64,000 nt of DNA from NCBI RefSeq assembly GCF_016863115.1, contig NZ_BOOG01000004.1, positions 59,114-123,113 of the forward strand. The letters are read 5' to 3'. Position numbers and translations under genes: made by a program. Position 1 is the stretch's first letter, and each line of letters starts with the position of its first letter. Below are positions 43,151 through 51,698 of this stretch, in pieces. The notes beneath the pieces were generated by a model that was given only the letters and a program-made list of their open reading frames with translations, was not told the DNA's origin and made no database searches. The stretch is from Sphaerimonospora thailandensis (GTDB taxonomy: Bacteria; Actinomycetota; Actinomycetes; Streptosporangiales; Streptosporangiaceae).

Positions 43151-43924
43151 TCAGAACGAGGCGCGGGTGCCGCCGTCGACGCGCAGTTCGGACGCGTTCC
43201 AGTACTTGGCCTCCTCTGAGGCGGCGAACGCGATGAACGCTGCCAGGTCGTCGGCCTGGCCCATCGTCTCCCGGCCCCACAGAAGGGTCAGTCGCGAATA
43301 CCAGTCGCCGCCTCGGTAGCCCTGCAGCTGCTTCGCGAAATCCCCCTTCATCTTGGTCTGCACACCGGACGGGGAGATCGGGACGACCCGGATCCTCTTG
43401 GGGGCCAGCTCGACGGCCAGGGTGAAGGAGGCCGAGACCAGCGCCGCCTTGGAGCCGGCGTAGGCGGCCATCGTGGGCATCGCCTGGGTTCCCGAGGTGG
43501 AGGCGACGTTGACGATCGCGCTGGAGCCGCCCGCGGGGATGTGCGGCAGCGCCTCGGAGATGAGCCGGAGCGGGCCGACGAAGTTCACCTGGTTGATGGT
43601 GCGGACCCGGTCGATGTCCAGGTCGTCGATCGGGGTGGCCAGCGTGACCCCGGCGATGTTGCAGACCACGTCGATGCGGCCGCCGAGATCCTCGGCCGCC
43701 GCCCGCACCGCCGCGACGATGGAGGCGTCGTCGGCCATGTCGACGTGGTGGGAGCGGAAGCGGCCCGGGTCGGCGACCATGCCCTCGGTCTCCTTGAGGC
43801 CCTCCGCGCTGCGCGCCAGGCCGAACACCGTGGCGCCCTCGGCGATGAACCGGACGGCGGTGGCCTGGCCGATGCCGGCGGACGCGCCCGTGATCAGAAC
43901 ATTCTTACCTTCGAACCGGTTCAT
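43151..43924 (-). CDS. SDR (duplicate copy 2)
   Basis: A 257-residue near-identical copy of the SDR at 38813-39583, in the opposite orientation, with the same TGASAGIG, CNIAG and YAGSK motifs and the same C-terminus (RVDGGTRASF against RIDGGARASF). The variable block reads MKGDFAKQLQGYRGGDW. A 16-bp promoter-region element is conserved as well. The copies flank the SnoaL-esterase-BVMO genes as inverted repeats, which would allow inversion of the segment between them. Confidence 0.92.
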   Translation of the reverse strand: MNRFEGKNVLITGASAGIGQATAVRFIAEGATVFGLARSAEGLKETEGMVADPGRFRSHHVDMADDASIVAAVRAAAEDLGGRIDVVCNIAGVTLATPIDDLDIDRVRTINQVNFVGPLRLISEALPHIPAGGSSAIVNVASTSGTQAMPTMAAYAGSKAALVSASFTLAVELAPKRIRVVPISPSGVQTKMKGDFAKQLQGYRGGDWYSRLTLLWGRETMGQADDLAAFIAFAASEEAKYWNASELRVDGGTRASF

Positions 43925-44271
43925 GACGCTCCGTCGATTCGCGCTTCGCGGGCCGTTCCCGCTGAGCCCCCCGCTGGAGCTCACCGGCAGTGAGTGTGCG
44001 TCCGGATCAGAACGAACTGCCGCCCCATCTCGGTCACCGGGACGCCGGACGGGCGCCCGCGGACCTGGAATTAGCGTCTGTGACACGAATCATGCGAACT
44101 CGTCAGCCTGCTCGCCGGGACAGGCACCGCGACTGTGATCATCGCGTCGGTGAGCGGTCGCGGCATGGCGAGCCCGAACCGGCGTGAACTCGGACTCGAG
44201 GACGGCCGTTCGGTGACCCCTGTTTTGAGGTCCTGTTCGTCGGCGCGCCGTCGAACGAGGAAAGGAACACG
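43925..44271. other. Divergent promoter region between SDR copy 2 and binding protein D
   Basis: These 347 noncoding bases carry the conserved 16-mer (as GGAATTAGCGTCTGTG, 44067-44082), shared with the upstream region of SDR copy 1, and the ribosome site GAGGAAAGGA before binding protein D. No operator palindrome as clear as those elsewhere was found. Confidence 0.5.
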
Positions 44272-45873
44272 ATGAAGCGGAACAGTAGATTGCGCCGGAG
44301 GCGAGGGGCGATCGCGCTCTGCGCGGCACTGGCCACCGCGACGCTGCTGGCCGGCTGCGGCGGAGCGAGCAGCAGCAGCACCGCCGCGACCGGTAGTGGG
44401 GGTGACACGGTCGACGGCAACGCGACCCTCGACATCGGCATGCCGGTGCCCCAGTCGCTGGACCCCCGGCAGGCGCCCGAGCCCACCCAACTGACGATCG
44501 GGACCTGGCCGGTCTACGACCGGCTGCTCCAGGTCGGACCCAACGCGCAGTACGAGCCGATGCTCGCCACCAAATGGGAGTTCTCCCCCGACGGCACGAC
44601 GCTCACGCTGACCCTGCGCCAGGGCGTCACCTTCAGCGACGGCGCGCCGTTCGACGCCGAGGCGGTCAAGGCGAACCTGGAGTTCTCCCAGAAGGCCGAC
44701 AAGACGGCCGTTCAGGCATACCTGGCCGACGTGGCCGGCGTGAAGGTGGTCTCCGCCGACACCGTCGAACTCCAGTTGAAGAAGGCCAGCACCACGGTGC
44801 TGTCGGCGCTGGCGAGCACACTGGGCGGGATCATGATCTCCCCCAAGGCGCTGAACAACCCCGACCTGGCCACCCACCCGGTGGGCACCGGCGCCTACGT
44901 CATCGAGTCGTTCAAGCCCGGCCAGAGCGTGGTCTACAAGCGGCGCACCGACGAGGGCGGCATCTGGGATCCCAAGACCGGCAAACCCGCCGAGGTCACC
45001 ATCACCGCCTACAGCAGCCTGGAGGCGATGGACAACGCGGTCAAGAGCGGCCAGGCCGACATCGTCACCTGGGAAGGGCACAAGCAGCCCTACCAGGCGC
45101 AGCTGGACTCGGGCCGGCTGCAGACGCAGCCGCTCTCCCAGGCACTGAACATGGTGGGGCTGAACATCAAGCCGTCGGTCAAGCCGTACGACGACGTCAA
45201 GGTCCGCCAGGCGATCAACCACGCGATCAACCGGCAGGCGATCGTGGACGCCCTCCAGCCGGTGACCACGCCGCGGGTGCAGCCGTGGCCCGAGCAGCTG
45301 CCCGGCTTCGACGCCGCCCGCGAAAGCGCCTACGCCTACGACCCGGACAAGGCCAAGCAGCTGCTCGCGGAGGCCGGCCACCCCGACGGCTTCGACGGCG
45401 GGGAGATGCTGGTCGCCCAGACGGGTGCGCTGCCCGCCGTCGCCCAGGCGGTGCAGGCCGACCTGGCGGCCGTCGGCATCAAGATCCAGCTGCGCTCCTT
45501 GGACGTGTACGCCATGGTCACCGGGTGGGCCAAGGCGCCGAACCCCATCCAGCTGATGTACATGACCCTGCCCTCGATCGATCCCTACTCGTGGCTGCAG
45601 CGGCTGTTCGTCAACCCGATCTACCGGCCCACGGGCGCCGACCCGGAGCTGGTCAAGCTGATCGAGGGCGTCGACGACCCGTCGCTGACCGATGAGCAGC
45701 GGGCCGCCAAGGTCGGCGAGGCGATCTCCTACGCCACCGACAACGCCCTGTACGCACCCCTGTTGCAGGGCATCGGCGGCTACGTCGCCGACGGCAAGGT
45801 GCGCGGCCTGGACGACTTCGCCTCGGTGAACGGCGGCGTCGCCGACTTCCGGAACACGTACCTGGTCAAGTGA
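44272..45873 (+). CDS. ABC transporter solute-binding lipoprotein D (SBP_bac_5 family)
   Basis: A 533-residue member of the A-D paralog group (signal MKRNSRLRRRRGAIAL, lipobox LLAGC with Cys 29, short Ser-Thr linker). It shares long blocks with B, such as VELQLKKASTTVLSALAST and IMISPKALNNPDLATHPVGT, and differs mainly in the middle (EGHKQPYQ in place of GDKKPYQ) and the last third. Differences in these lobes may change ligand preference. It is divergent from SDR copy 2 and converges with an arylsulfatase. Confidence 0.93.
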   Translation: MKRNSRLRRRRGAIALCAALATATLLAGCGGASSSSTAATGSGGDTVDGNATLDIGMPVPQSLDPRQAPEPTQLTIGTWPVYDRLLQVGPNAQYEPMLATKWEFSPDGTTLTLTLRQGVTFSDGAPFDAEAVKANLEFSQKADKTAVQAYLADVAGVKVVSADTVELQLKKASTTVLSALASTLGGIMISPKALNNPDLATHPVGTGAYVIESFKPGQSVVYKRRTDEGGIWDPKTGKPAEVTITAYSSLEAMDNAVKSGQADIVTWEGHKQPYQAQLDSGRLQTQPLSQALNMVGLNIKPSVKPYDDVKVRQAINHAINRQAIVDALQPVTTPRVQPWPEQLPGFDAARESAYAYDPDKAKQLLAEAGHPDGFDGGEMLVAQTGALPAVAQAVQADLAAVGIKIQLRSLDVYAMVTGWAKAPNPIQLMYMTLPSIDPYSWLQRLFVNPIYRPTGADPELVKLIEGVDDPSLTDEQRAAKVGEAISYATDNALYAPLLQGIGGYVADGKVRGLDDFASVNGGVADFRNTYLVK

Positions 45874-45928
45874 CCTGCTGAGCACGCCCGGCACTCGCGG
45901 GCCGTCGAAAGCCGCTGGGAAAGCCGCT

Positions 45929-45952
45929 GGGCCGGTCCTTCCGGGCCGGCCC
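45929..45952. terminator. Hairpin between binding protein D and arylsulfatase 2
   Basis: GGGCCGG (45929-45935) pairs with CCGGCCC (45946-45952) around a 10-base loop in the 96-bp gap between convergent genes. Just upstream AAAGCCGCTGGG is tandemly repeated. No clear T-tract is present. Confidence 0.5.
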
Positions 45953-45969
45953 GGCGCCTCTCTTCCCAC

Positions 45970-48321
45970 TCAATGAGTGATCATGACGACCCGTTCCCGT
46001 TCCCGCTGGGTCGGCGCGTCGCGGCGTTCGTCCAGCCGTACGGCGATGTGGTCGATGAGCCCCCGGTAGGCGTTGGCGGCCGGCTGGGCCGCGTACTCTT
46101 CCGTGACCGGGGTCCCCCGGTCACAGCCCACATCGAGGGTCTCGTCCATCGAGAACTGGAGCCCGATCGTGCGCTCCAGCCGGCCGGTCGCGACTTCGCG
46201 GTCGTCGACGCGCAGGATCACGCCGCCGCCGCGTCCCACCCCGCCGCCGTCGTAGTCGAAGCGGAGCCGGACGACGTGCGAGCCCGGAGTCAGCGGCTCG
46301 GTTCCTCTGACGTAGGTCCGCTCCCCGCACCGGTTGTGGCAGTAGACCGGCCGGCCGTCCCTGACGTACAGCGACCAGCCCGCGAAGCGTCCCCCTTGGG
46401 CGATCAGCACGCCGTCGGCCCCCGTCTCGGGGACCTCGAGTTGCACCTCGAGGGTGAACGAGGTGTTCTTGAAGTCCGGGGCGGTGCCTTCGCGCATGCC
46501 CCGCATGCCCGGCCGCAGCACGATGGAACGCCGCTCTCCCAGCAGGTCCGGGCGGGGCGCCCGCCTGGGGTCGAAGCGTTCGTGCATGCGGTCGTCGAGC
46601 GGCAGGACGTTGAACCTGGCCGCTTCGACGAGGAACTTCTGCTTCAGTTCCTGGAGCTTGTCCGGGTGAAGGTCGGCGACGTTCACGGCCTGGGTCCAGT
46701 CCGCGTTGGTGTCGTAGAGCTCCCAGACGTCGTCGGCGAACGGGGTCGCCGGGCGCCGGGGCCGGGCCCACGGCATCTGGTTGTGCCGGGCGACCGCGGT
46801 CCACCCCCGGTCGTAGATGCCCCGGCTGCCGTGGATCTCGAAGTACTGGGTGGTGTGCCGGTCCGGGGCTTCGGCACCGTCGAAGGTGTAGCGGAACGAC
46901 GTGCCCTCGATCGGCGCCTGCACGACGCCGTCCACGATCTTCGGCTGCGGGATTGCGGCGGCCTCCAGAATCGTGGGCGTCACGTCGATGCAGTGGTGCC
47001 ACTGGTGGCGCAGCTCTCCCCGGGACTCGATGCCCCGGGGCCAGTGCACGATCATCCCGTTGCGGGTGCCGCCGTAGTGCGAGGCGTACTTCTTCGACTG
47101 CTGGTACGGCGTGTTCATCGCCAGCGCCCAGCCCACCGGGTAGTGCGGGTAGGTCATCGGCCCGCCCAGCTCGTCCAACTGGGCGAGGGTGTCCTGCACG
47201 GTGTACGGCACCTGGTTGAGGTTGCGGACCAGGTTGGCCGAGCCGTACAGGCCCCCCTCGGCCGCCGCGCCGTTGTCGCCGAGCACGTACAGCACGATCG
47301 TGTTGTCGAGCTGCCCCAGCCCCTCGACGGTGTCGACGAGCCGGCCCACCTGGGCGTCCATGTGCTCGGCGAACTCCGCGTAGAGCTCCATCAGGCGCGC
47401 GCACACCGTGCGTTCGTCGTCGTCGAGGTCGGCCCAGTCCGGCACGTCGGGGTCGAACGCCGGCAGGCCGGCGTCCTCGGGCACCAGGCCCATCTCCTTC
47501 TGCCGCGCCAGCGTGCGCTCCCGCTGGGCGTTCCAGCCGTGGTCGAACTCACCCCGGTACCGTCCCCGCCAGCTCTCGGGCACGTGGATGGGGTCGTGGC
47601 AGGCGCCGAAGCTCACGTAGGCGAACCAGGGTCGTTCGGGCTCCAGGGCCGTCACGTTCGTGATCCAGCCGGCCGCCTGGTCCACGATGTCCTCGGAGAG
47701 GTGGTAGCCCTCCTCCGGAGTCCGGGGCGGCTCGACGGGGGTCAGCCCGTCGATCAGCGCCGGGGAGTACTGGTTGGTCTCCGCGCCGATGAACCCGTAG
47801 AACCGGTCGAACCCCTCGTTGGTCGGCCAGCGGTCGAACGGGCCGGTCTCCCCGACCTCCCACATCGGCGTCTGGTGCATCTTGCCGAAGGCGCCGGTGT
47901 GGTAACCGTTGCCGGACAGGATCCGGGGCAGGGTCGCCATCGAGTCCGGCCGGACGCAGTTGTACCCGGGCGCGGAGGTGGCGAGTTCCGGGACCGTGCC
48001 CATCCCCACGCTGTGGTGGTTGCGGCCGCTGAGCAGCGCGGTGCGGGTCGGTGCGCAGATCGCGGTGGTGTGGAACCGGGTGTACCGCAGCCCGCCCGCG
48101 GCGAGCCGGTCCGCCGCGGGCATCCGGCACGGCCCCCCGAAGGCGGACGACGCGCCGAAGCCCATGTCGTCCACGAGGATCACCAGCACGTTCGGCGCCC
48201 CCTCGGGCGCGCGGACCGCACGCCGTACCGGGTAGGGACGTTCGAGGTCGCGTACGTCGACGGTGGGAGCACTCACGGGCTCCGCCGACGCCATGGGCAG
48301 GATCGTGCGGCCGACACTCAT
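45970..48321 (-). CDS. Arylsulfatase 2 (formylglycine-dependent, type I)
   Basis: A 783-residue type I sulfatase related to the one at 32339. The active-site signature is ICAPTRTALLSGR with Cys in the formylglycine position; ILVDDMGFGASS, GAFGKMHQTPMWE and GDNGAAAEGG mark the metal and substrate sites. The usual GKWH is GKMH here. ATG 48321 (MSVGRTILP) and ATG 48294 are both possible starts because neither has a good ribosome site. No secretion signal is seen. The long C-terminal domain resembles that of the first sulfatase. Confidence 0.9.
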   Translation of the reverse strand: MSVGRTILPMASAEPVSAPTVDVRDLERPYPVRRAVRAPEGAPNVLVILVDDMGFGASSAFGGPCRMPAADRLAAGGLRYTRFHTTAICAPTRTALLSGRNHHSVGMGTVPELATSAPGYNCVRPDSMATLPRILSGNGYHTGAFGKMHQTPMWEVGETGPFDRWPTNEGFDRFYGFIGAETNQYSPALIDGLTPVEPPRTPEEGYHLSEDIVDQAAGWITNVTALEPERPWFAYVSFGACHDPIHVPESWRGRYRGEFDHGWNAQRERTLARQKEMGLVPEDAGLPAFDPDVPDWADLDDDERTVCARLMELYAEFAEHMDAQVGRLVDTVEGLGQLDNTIVLYVLGDNGAAAEGGLYGSANLVRNLNQVPYTVQDTLAQLDELGGPMTYPHYPVGWALAMNTPYQQSKKYASHYGGTRNGMIVHWPRGIESRGELRHQWHHCIDVTPTILEAAAIPQPKIVDGVVQAPIEGTSFRYTFDGAEAPDRHTTQYFEIHGSRGIYDRGWTAVARHNQMPWARPRRPATPFADDVWELYDTNADWTQAVNVADLHPDKLQELKQKFLVEAARFNVLPLDDRMHERFDPRRAPRPDLLGERRSIVLRPGMRGMREGTAPDFKNTSFTLEVQLEVPETGADGVLIAQGGRFAGWSLYVRDGRPVYCHNRCGERTYVRGTEPLTPGSHVVRLRFDYDGGGVGRGGGVILRVDDREVATGRLERTIGLQFSMDETLDVGCDRGTPVTEEYAAQPAANAYRGLIDHIAVRLDERRDAPTQRERERVVMITH

Positions 48322-48478
48322 CGTCGCCGCCCGGTCAGTTCGGCGGCGACCACGGGCCGCAGAGCACGAAAGGCGGTCGAGACCTTCAGTTGGTGTGACA
48401 TTCGGGGAAACTAACGCCGGCATCCGGTCAGCCGGGTGGTCTTCTCGGTCAGCGAGACCACAGGTCAGGCGCCGATGG

Positions 48479-49555
48479 TCATGCGCCGATCGTGGAGGCG
48501 ACGGAGGAGTAGTCGGTGTAGCCGCGCTCACCGCCGCCGTAGTAGGTCGCGGGGTCGGGACGGTTCAGCGGCGCACCGCTGCGCAGCCGCTCCGCCAGGT
48601 CGGGGTTGGCGAGGAAGGCCCGGCCGAAGGCGACGAGATCGGCGCCGTGGCGCAGCCATCGCTCGCCCTCGGCCCTGCCGCCGTCGGCGGGGAACGCGCC
48701 CCCCGTGCTCGGCGCCGCCACCAGCGTGCCGGGCCAGGCCGCGCGGACTCGCAGGGCGAGCGGCGTGCCCGCCGGGACGCCGGCGAGATGGACGTAGCCG
48801 AGGCCGAGCGGGGCGAGGGCGGCGGCGAGCGCCGGGTAGGTCTCCTCGACGTCGTCCTCCGTCATGTCGTTGCACGGGTTGCCCGGTGTGACGCGCAGAC
48901 CCATCCGGTCACCGCCGATCGCCTCCGCCACGGCCTCGCACAGTTCGATCACGAAGCGGCCGCGGTCCCGCCCGTACGGGTCGCGACGCCGGTTCGTCAC
49001 CGAGGACAGGAACTGGTGGATGAGGTAGCCGTTCCCGCCGTGCAGTTCCACCCCATCGAATCCGGCGTCCGCGGCCCGCCTGGCGGCGCGGGCGAAGTCG
49101 CCGATGGTCGCCCGCACCTCGGCGGCGCCGAGCTCGCGGGGAACCGGGAGCTCGCGGTGGCCCGCCGAGGTGAAGATCCGCCCGGCGGCCGGCACCGGCG
49201 ACGGCGCCACCGGCTGCAGCCCGTTGAGGCTCGGGTGGCCGATCCGGCCCACGTGCATGAGCTGGGCGAAGATCCGCCCGCCCGCCGCGTGCACCGCCTC
49301 CGTCACCGCCCGCCAGCCCTCGACCTGCTCGTCCGTGTGCAGGCCGGGGGTTCCCGGATATCCCTGGCCGGCCAGGCTCGGCTGCACGCCCTCGGTGATG
49401 ATCAGTCCCGCGGTCGCCCGCTGTGCGTAGTAGCGGGCCGCCTCGGCGCCGGGCACTCCGCGCCGGTCGGCGCGGCTGCGGGTCATCGGCGCCATCACCA
49501 GCCGGTTGGGCAGGCACAGGCGTCCCAGCCGTACGGTCTCGAACAGATCCGGCAT
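48479..49555 (-). CDS. Old yellow enzyme-family ene-reductase (FMN)
   Basis: A 358-residue FMN TIM-barrel of the OYE/NemA type (MPDLFETVRLGRLCLPNRLV, APMTRSRA). The substrate-orienting His/Asn pair lies in ELHGGNGYLIHQFL, where most relatives have HGANGYL or HGAHGYL. It reduces activated C=C bonds with NAD(P)H. It starts 21 bases after the TPR-protein stop on the same strand, so it could be the last gene of the short-peptide operon, although a general catabolic role is equally possible. Confidence 0.9.
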   Translation of the reverse strand: MPDLFETVRLGRLCLPNRLVMAPMTRSRADRRGVPGAEAARYYAQRATAGLIITEGVQPSLAGQGYPGTPGLHTDEQVEGWRAVTEAVHAAGGRIFAQLMHVGRIGHPSLNGLQPVAPSPVPAAGRIFTSAGHRELPVPRELGAAEVRATIGDFARAARRAADAGFDGVELHGGNGYLIHQFLSSVTNRRRDPYGRDRGRFVIELCEAVAEAIGGDRMGLRVTPGNPCNDMTEDDVEETYPALAAALAPLGLGYVHLAGVPAGTPLALRVRAAWPGTLVAAPSTGGAFPADGGRAEGERWLRHGADLVAFGRAFLANPDLAERLRSGAPLNRPDPATYYGGGERGYTDYSSVASTIGA

Positions 49556-49576
49556 CGCGACTCGCTCCGCTCGTGG

Positions 49577-51688
49577 TCAGGCCGACAGGTCGGCGCGGTC
49601 CTGGCCGCGCAGCGCGGTCAGGCAGAAGTCCAGCCGCTCCCGGCAGTCCTCCTCGCCGGTGGCGGCCAGCACGATCTCGTAGTCGGCCGCGGCGTCGGCG
49701 TAGCGGCCGGCCTCCTGACGGACGACGGCCCGGTTGAACCGCATCTCGGGCGTGCCGCCCAGTTCGACCGCCCGATCCAGGTCGGATGCGGCCGCGGCGA
49801 GGTCGCCGGCGGCGTACCCGAGCTCGCCCCGCAGCGCCCATGCCTCGGCGAGTCGCCCGTCACCGTCGATCGCGGCCGACACCGCCTCGCGGGCGCCGTC
49901 GTGGTCGTCGCGCTCGGCGAGCAGCCGGCCTTTCAGGCACAGCAGGTGGGCGTTGGCGGGGGCGAGCTCGAGCCCCGCCGTGACCTCCGCCCAGGCGTCG
50001 TCGGACCGGCCGAGCTCGCACAGCAGTCCGGCCCGGTTGATCCGGGCGTCCAGATGGGCCGGGTCCAACTCCAGGGTGTAGCCGAAGTCGGCCAGCGCCC
50101 CCTCCACATCGCCGAGTTCGAGCCGGGCGTCGCCGAGGTTGTAGTACGCCTCCGGGAACGGCGGCGACAGACGCAGCGCCCGCTCGTAGGCGGCGATCGC
50201 CTCCTCGTCCCGGCCGAGCCTGCGCAGGATGTTGCCCACGTTGAAGTGGTGCTCGGGGAAGTCCGGGTCGAGCTCGACGACGGTCTGGTAGTCGCTGAGC
50301 GACTCCTCCAGCCGGCCCATCATGCCGAGCACCTGGGCGCGGTTGTAGCGCAGCACCGCGCGATGCAGCGCGTGCTCCCCCGGGTCGAGCTCCCGGTCGA
50401 GCCGGACCATGCCGTCCTCCAGCATCCGCAGCGCCTCCTCGGCGCCGCCCTGGCGCACTTCGACGAGCGCGAGGCCGTTGTGCCCGAAGACGGTGTGAAA
50501 GGCGCGTTTCTTGGGGTCTTCGGCCAGGGAGGCGATGGAGATCGACAGATTCATCCAGGCTCGCGCCCGCTGGTAGTCCCGCCGCGGCTCGGGGTAGTGC
50601 CGGGCGTACAGCATCGCGGTGCTGTAGGCGAGCTCCATGTGAACGAGGGGGTCGACGCTGACGGCACGTGCCTCGTCGTAGATGGCCATCGCCTCGTCGG
50701 CCCGCCCGAGCGAGGCGAGTGTCGTGCTCGTCGCGTTGGTGAAATGCCACCACTGCTCTTCCTGGGCGTGCCGGTCCACGATCGCCCTGCCACGCAGCCC
50801 GAGGTCCGCCGCGGCCTGGTAGAGGCCGATGCCCCGGCAGTGGTCCATCGCCACCCGCAGCGCGGTCAGGCCGGCGCCGGCGGGGTCGCCGCCGTGCTGG
50901 GCGTGGTACGGGATCGCGCCCAGCGACAGGGAGAACTCGCCCAGGGCCGCCAGCTCCGCCGCCCGCTCGTCGTGCAGCCGCGCCCGCTCCGCGTCGTCCA
51001 GTCGCCGGTACGCCGCGAGCAGCCGGGGGTCGTCGGCGGTCCCGTCGCTGTCGACGTACGCCCGCGCGCCCTTCGCCGCGTCCGGATCGGAGTCGGAGCC
51101 GGCGGGGGCGTCCACGCGTACGGCGTGCCGTTCCAGGACCCGGGCCAGGGAGATCGCGATCTCGCCCGGGGGGTCGGCGATCGGCTCGGGACCCGTGCCG
51201 ACCACGACGGTCAGCCCGCCGAGGTCACCGCGGCGCAGCAGGACGGCGACGAACTCCTGGTCGGTCGGGTCCGCGTGATGCACGTTCTCGAAGACGAGCG
51301 TCCGGGGTTCGCCGCCCGAGGCCCGCAGCTGTTCGCGGAGCAACTCCGCCAGGCCGTTGGCGATGTTCAGGGTGTGCAGCCGGGAGTAGAACCGGGTGCG
51401 CTCCCCCTTCTTCGCGGTCCACTCCAGTGACGTCCACATCGGGGGCACCAGGTGGGCGAGCTCCGGAGCACTGGTAAGGATCTCGATGTTGTGTGCGGGC
51501 CCCAGCTCCGGCCGACGCTTCAGCGCGTCCGGGACGATCGACCGCATCAGTGCGCCCGCGGCCGTGTACGGTCCGCGCAGCCGCCGGTGGGCATCGAGTA
51601 CGGCCAGGACCGGCGGGAGGTCGAGCCCTTCCCGGAACAGCTCGCGGTCGCGGCGCCGACCGGCCCGGATCCAACAATGGTTGCCCAT
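49577..51688 (-). CDS. TPR-repeat protein with degenerate STAND-like N-terminus
   Basis: A 703-residue protein. The N-terminal part shows a Walker-B-like segment (RTLVFENVHHADPTDQEFVA) as in STAND/LuxR-type ATPases, but where a P-loop should be there is only EILTSAPELAHLVPP, so ATP binding is doubtful. The C-terminal half contains many tetratricopeptide repeats (for example FPEHHFNVGNILRRLGRDEE, FPEAYYNLGDARLELGDVEG). GGGAG supports the ATG at 51688, ten bases after the stop of the membrane protease gene. It may act as a scaffold binding the peptide or a partner enzyme. The function is unknown. Confidence 0.85.
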   Translation of the reverse strand: MGNHCWIRAGRRRDRELFREGLDLPPVLAVLDAHRRLRGPYTAAGALMRSIVPDALKRRPELGPAHNIEILTSAPELAHLVPPMWTSLEWTAKKGERTRFYSRLHTLNIANGLAELLREQLRASGGEPRTLVFENVHHADPTDQEFVAVLLRRGDLGGLTVVVGTGPEPIADPPGEIAISLARVLERHAVRVDAPAGSDSDPDAAKGARAYVDSDGTADDPRLLAAYRRLDDAERARLHDERAAELAALGEFSLSLGAIPYHAQHGGDPAGAGLTALRVAMDHCRGIGLYQAAADLGLRGRAIVDRHAQEEQWWHFTNATSTTLASLGRADEAMAIYDEARAVSVDPLVHMELAYSTAMLYARHYPEPRRDYQRARAWMNLSISIASLAEDPKKRAFHTVFGHNGLALVEVRQGGAEEALRMLEDGMVRLDRELDPGEHALHRAVLRYNRAQVLGMMGRLEESLSDYQTVVELDPDFPEHHFNVGNILRRLGRDEEAIAAYERALRLSPPFPEAYYNLGDARLELGDVEGALADFGYTLELDPAHLDARINRAGLLCELGRSDDAWAEVTAGLELAPANAHLLCLKGRLLAERDDHDGAREAVSAAIDGDGRLAEAWALRGELGYAAGDLAAAASDLDRAVELGGTPEMRFNRAVVRQEAGRYADAAADYEIVLAATGEEDCRERLDFCLTALRGQDRADLSA

Positions 51689-51698
51689 GGTGCTCCCT

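Noticed and set aside
38813..43924. The inverted SDR copies as ends of a composite transposon
   Set aside because: No transposase, terminal repeat or target duplication was seen. The repeats are the genes themselves.
48263..51430. A 1055-codon plus-strand open frame
   Set aside because: It is antisense to the OYE and TPR genes. Both of those have clear motifs, ribosome sites and operon spacing.
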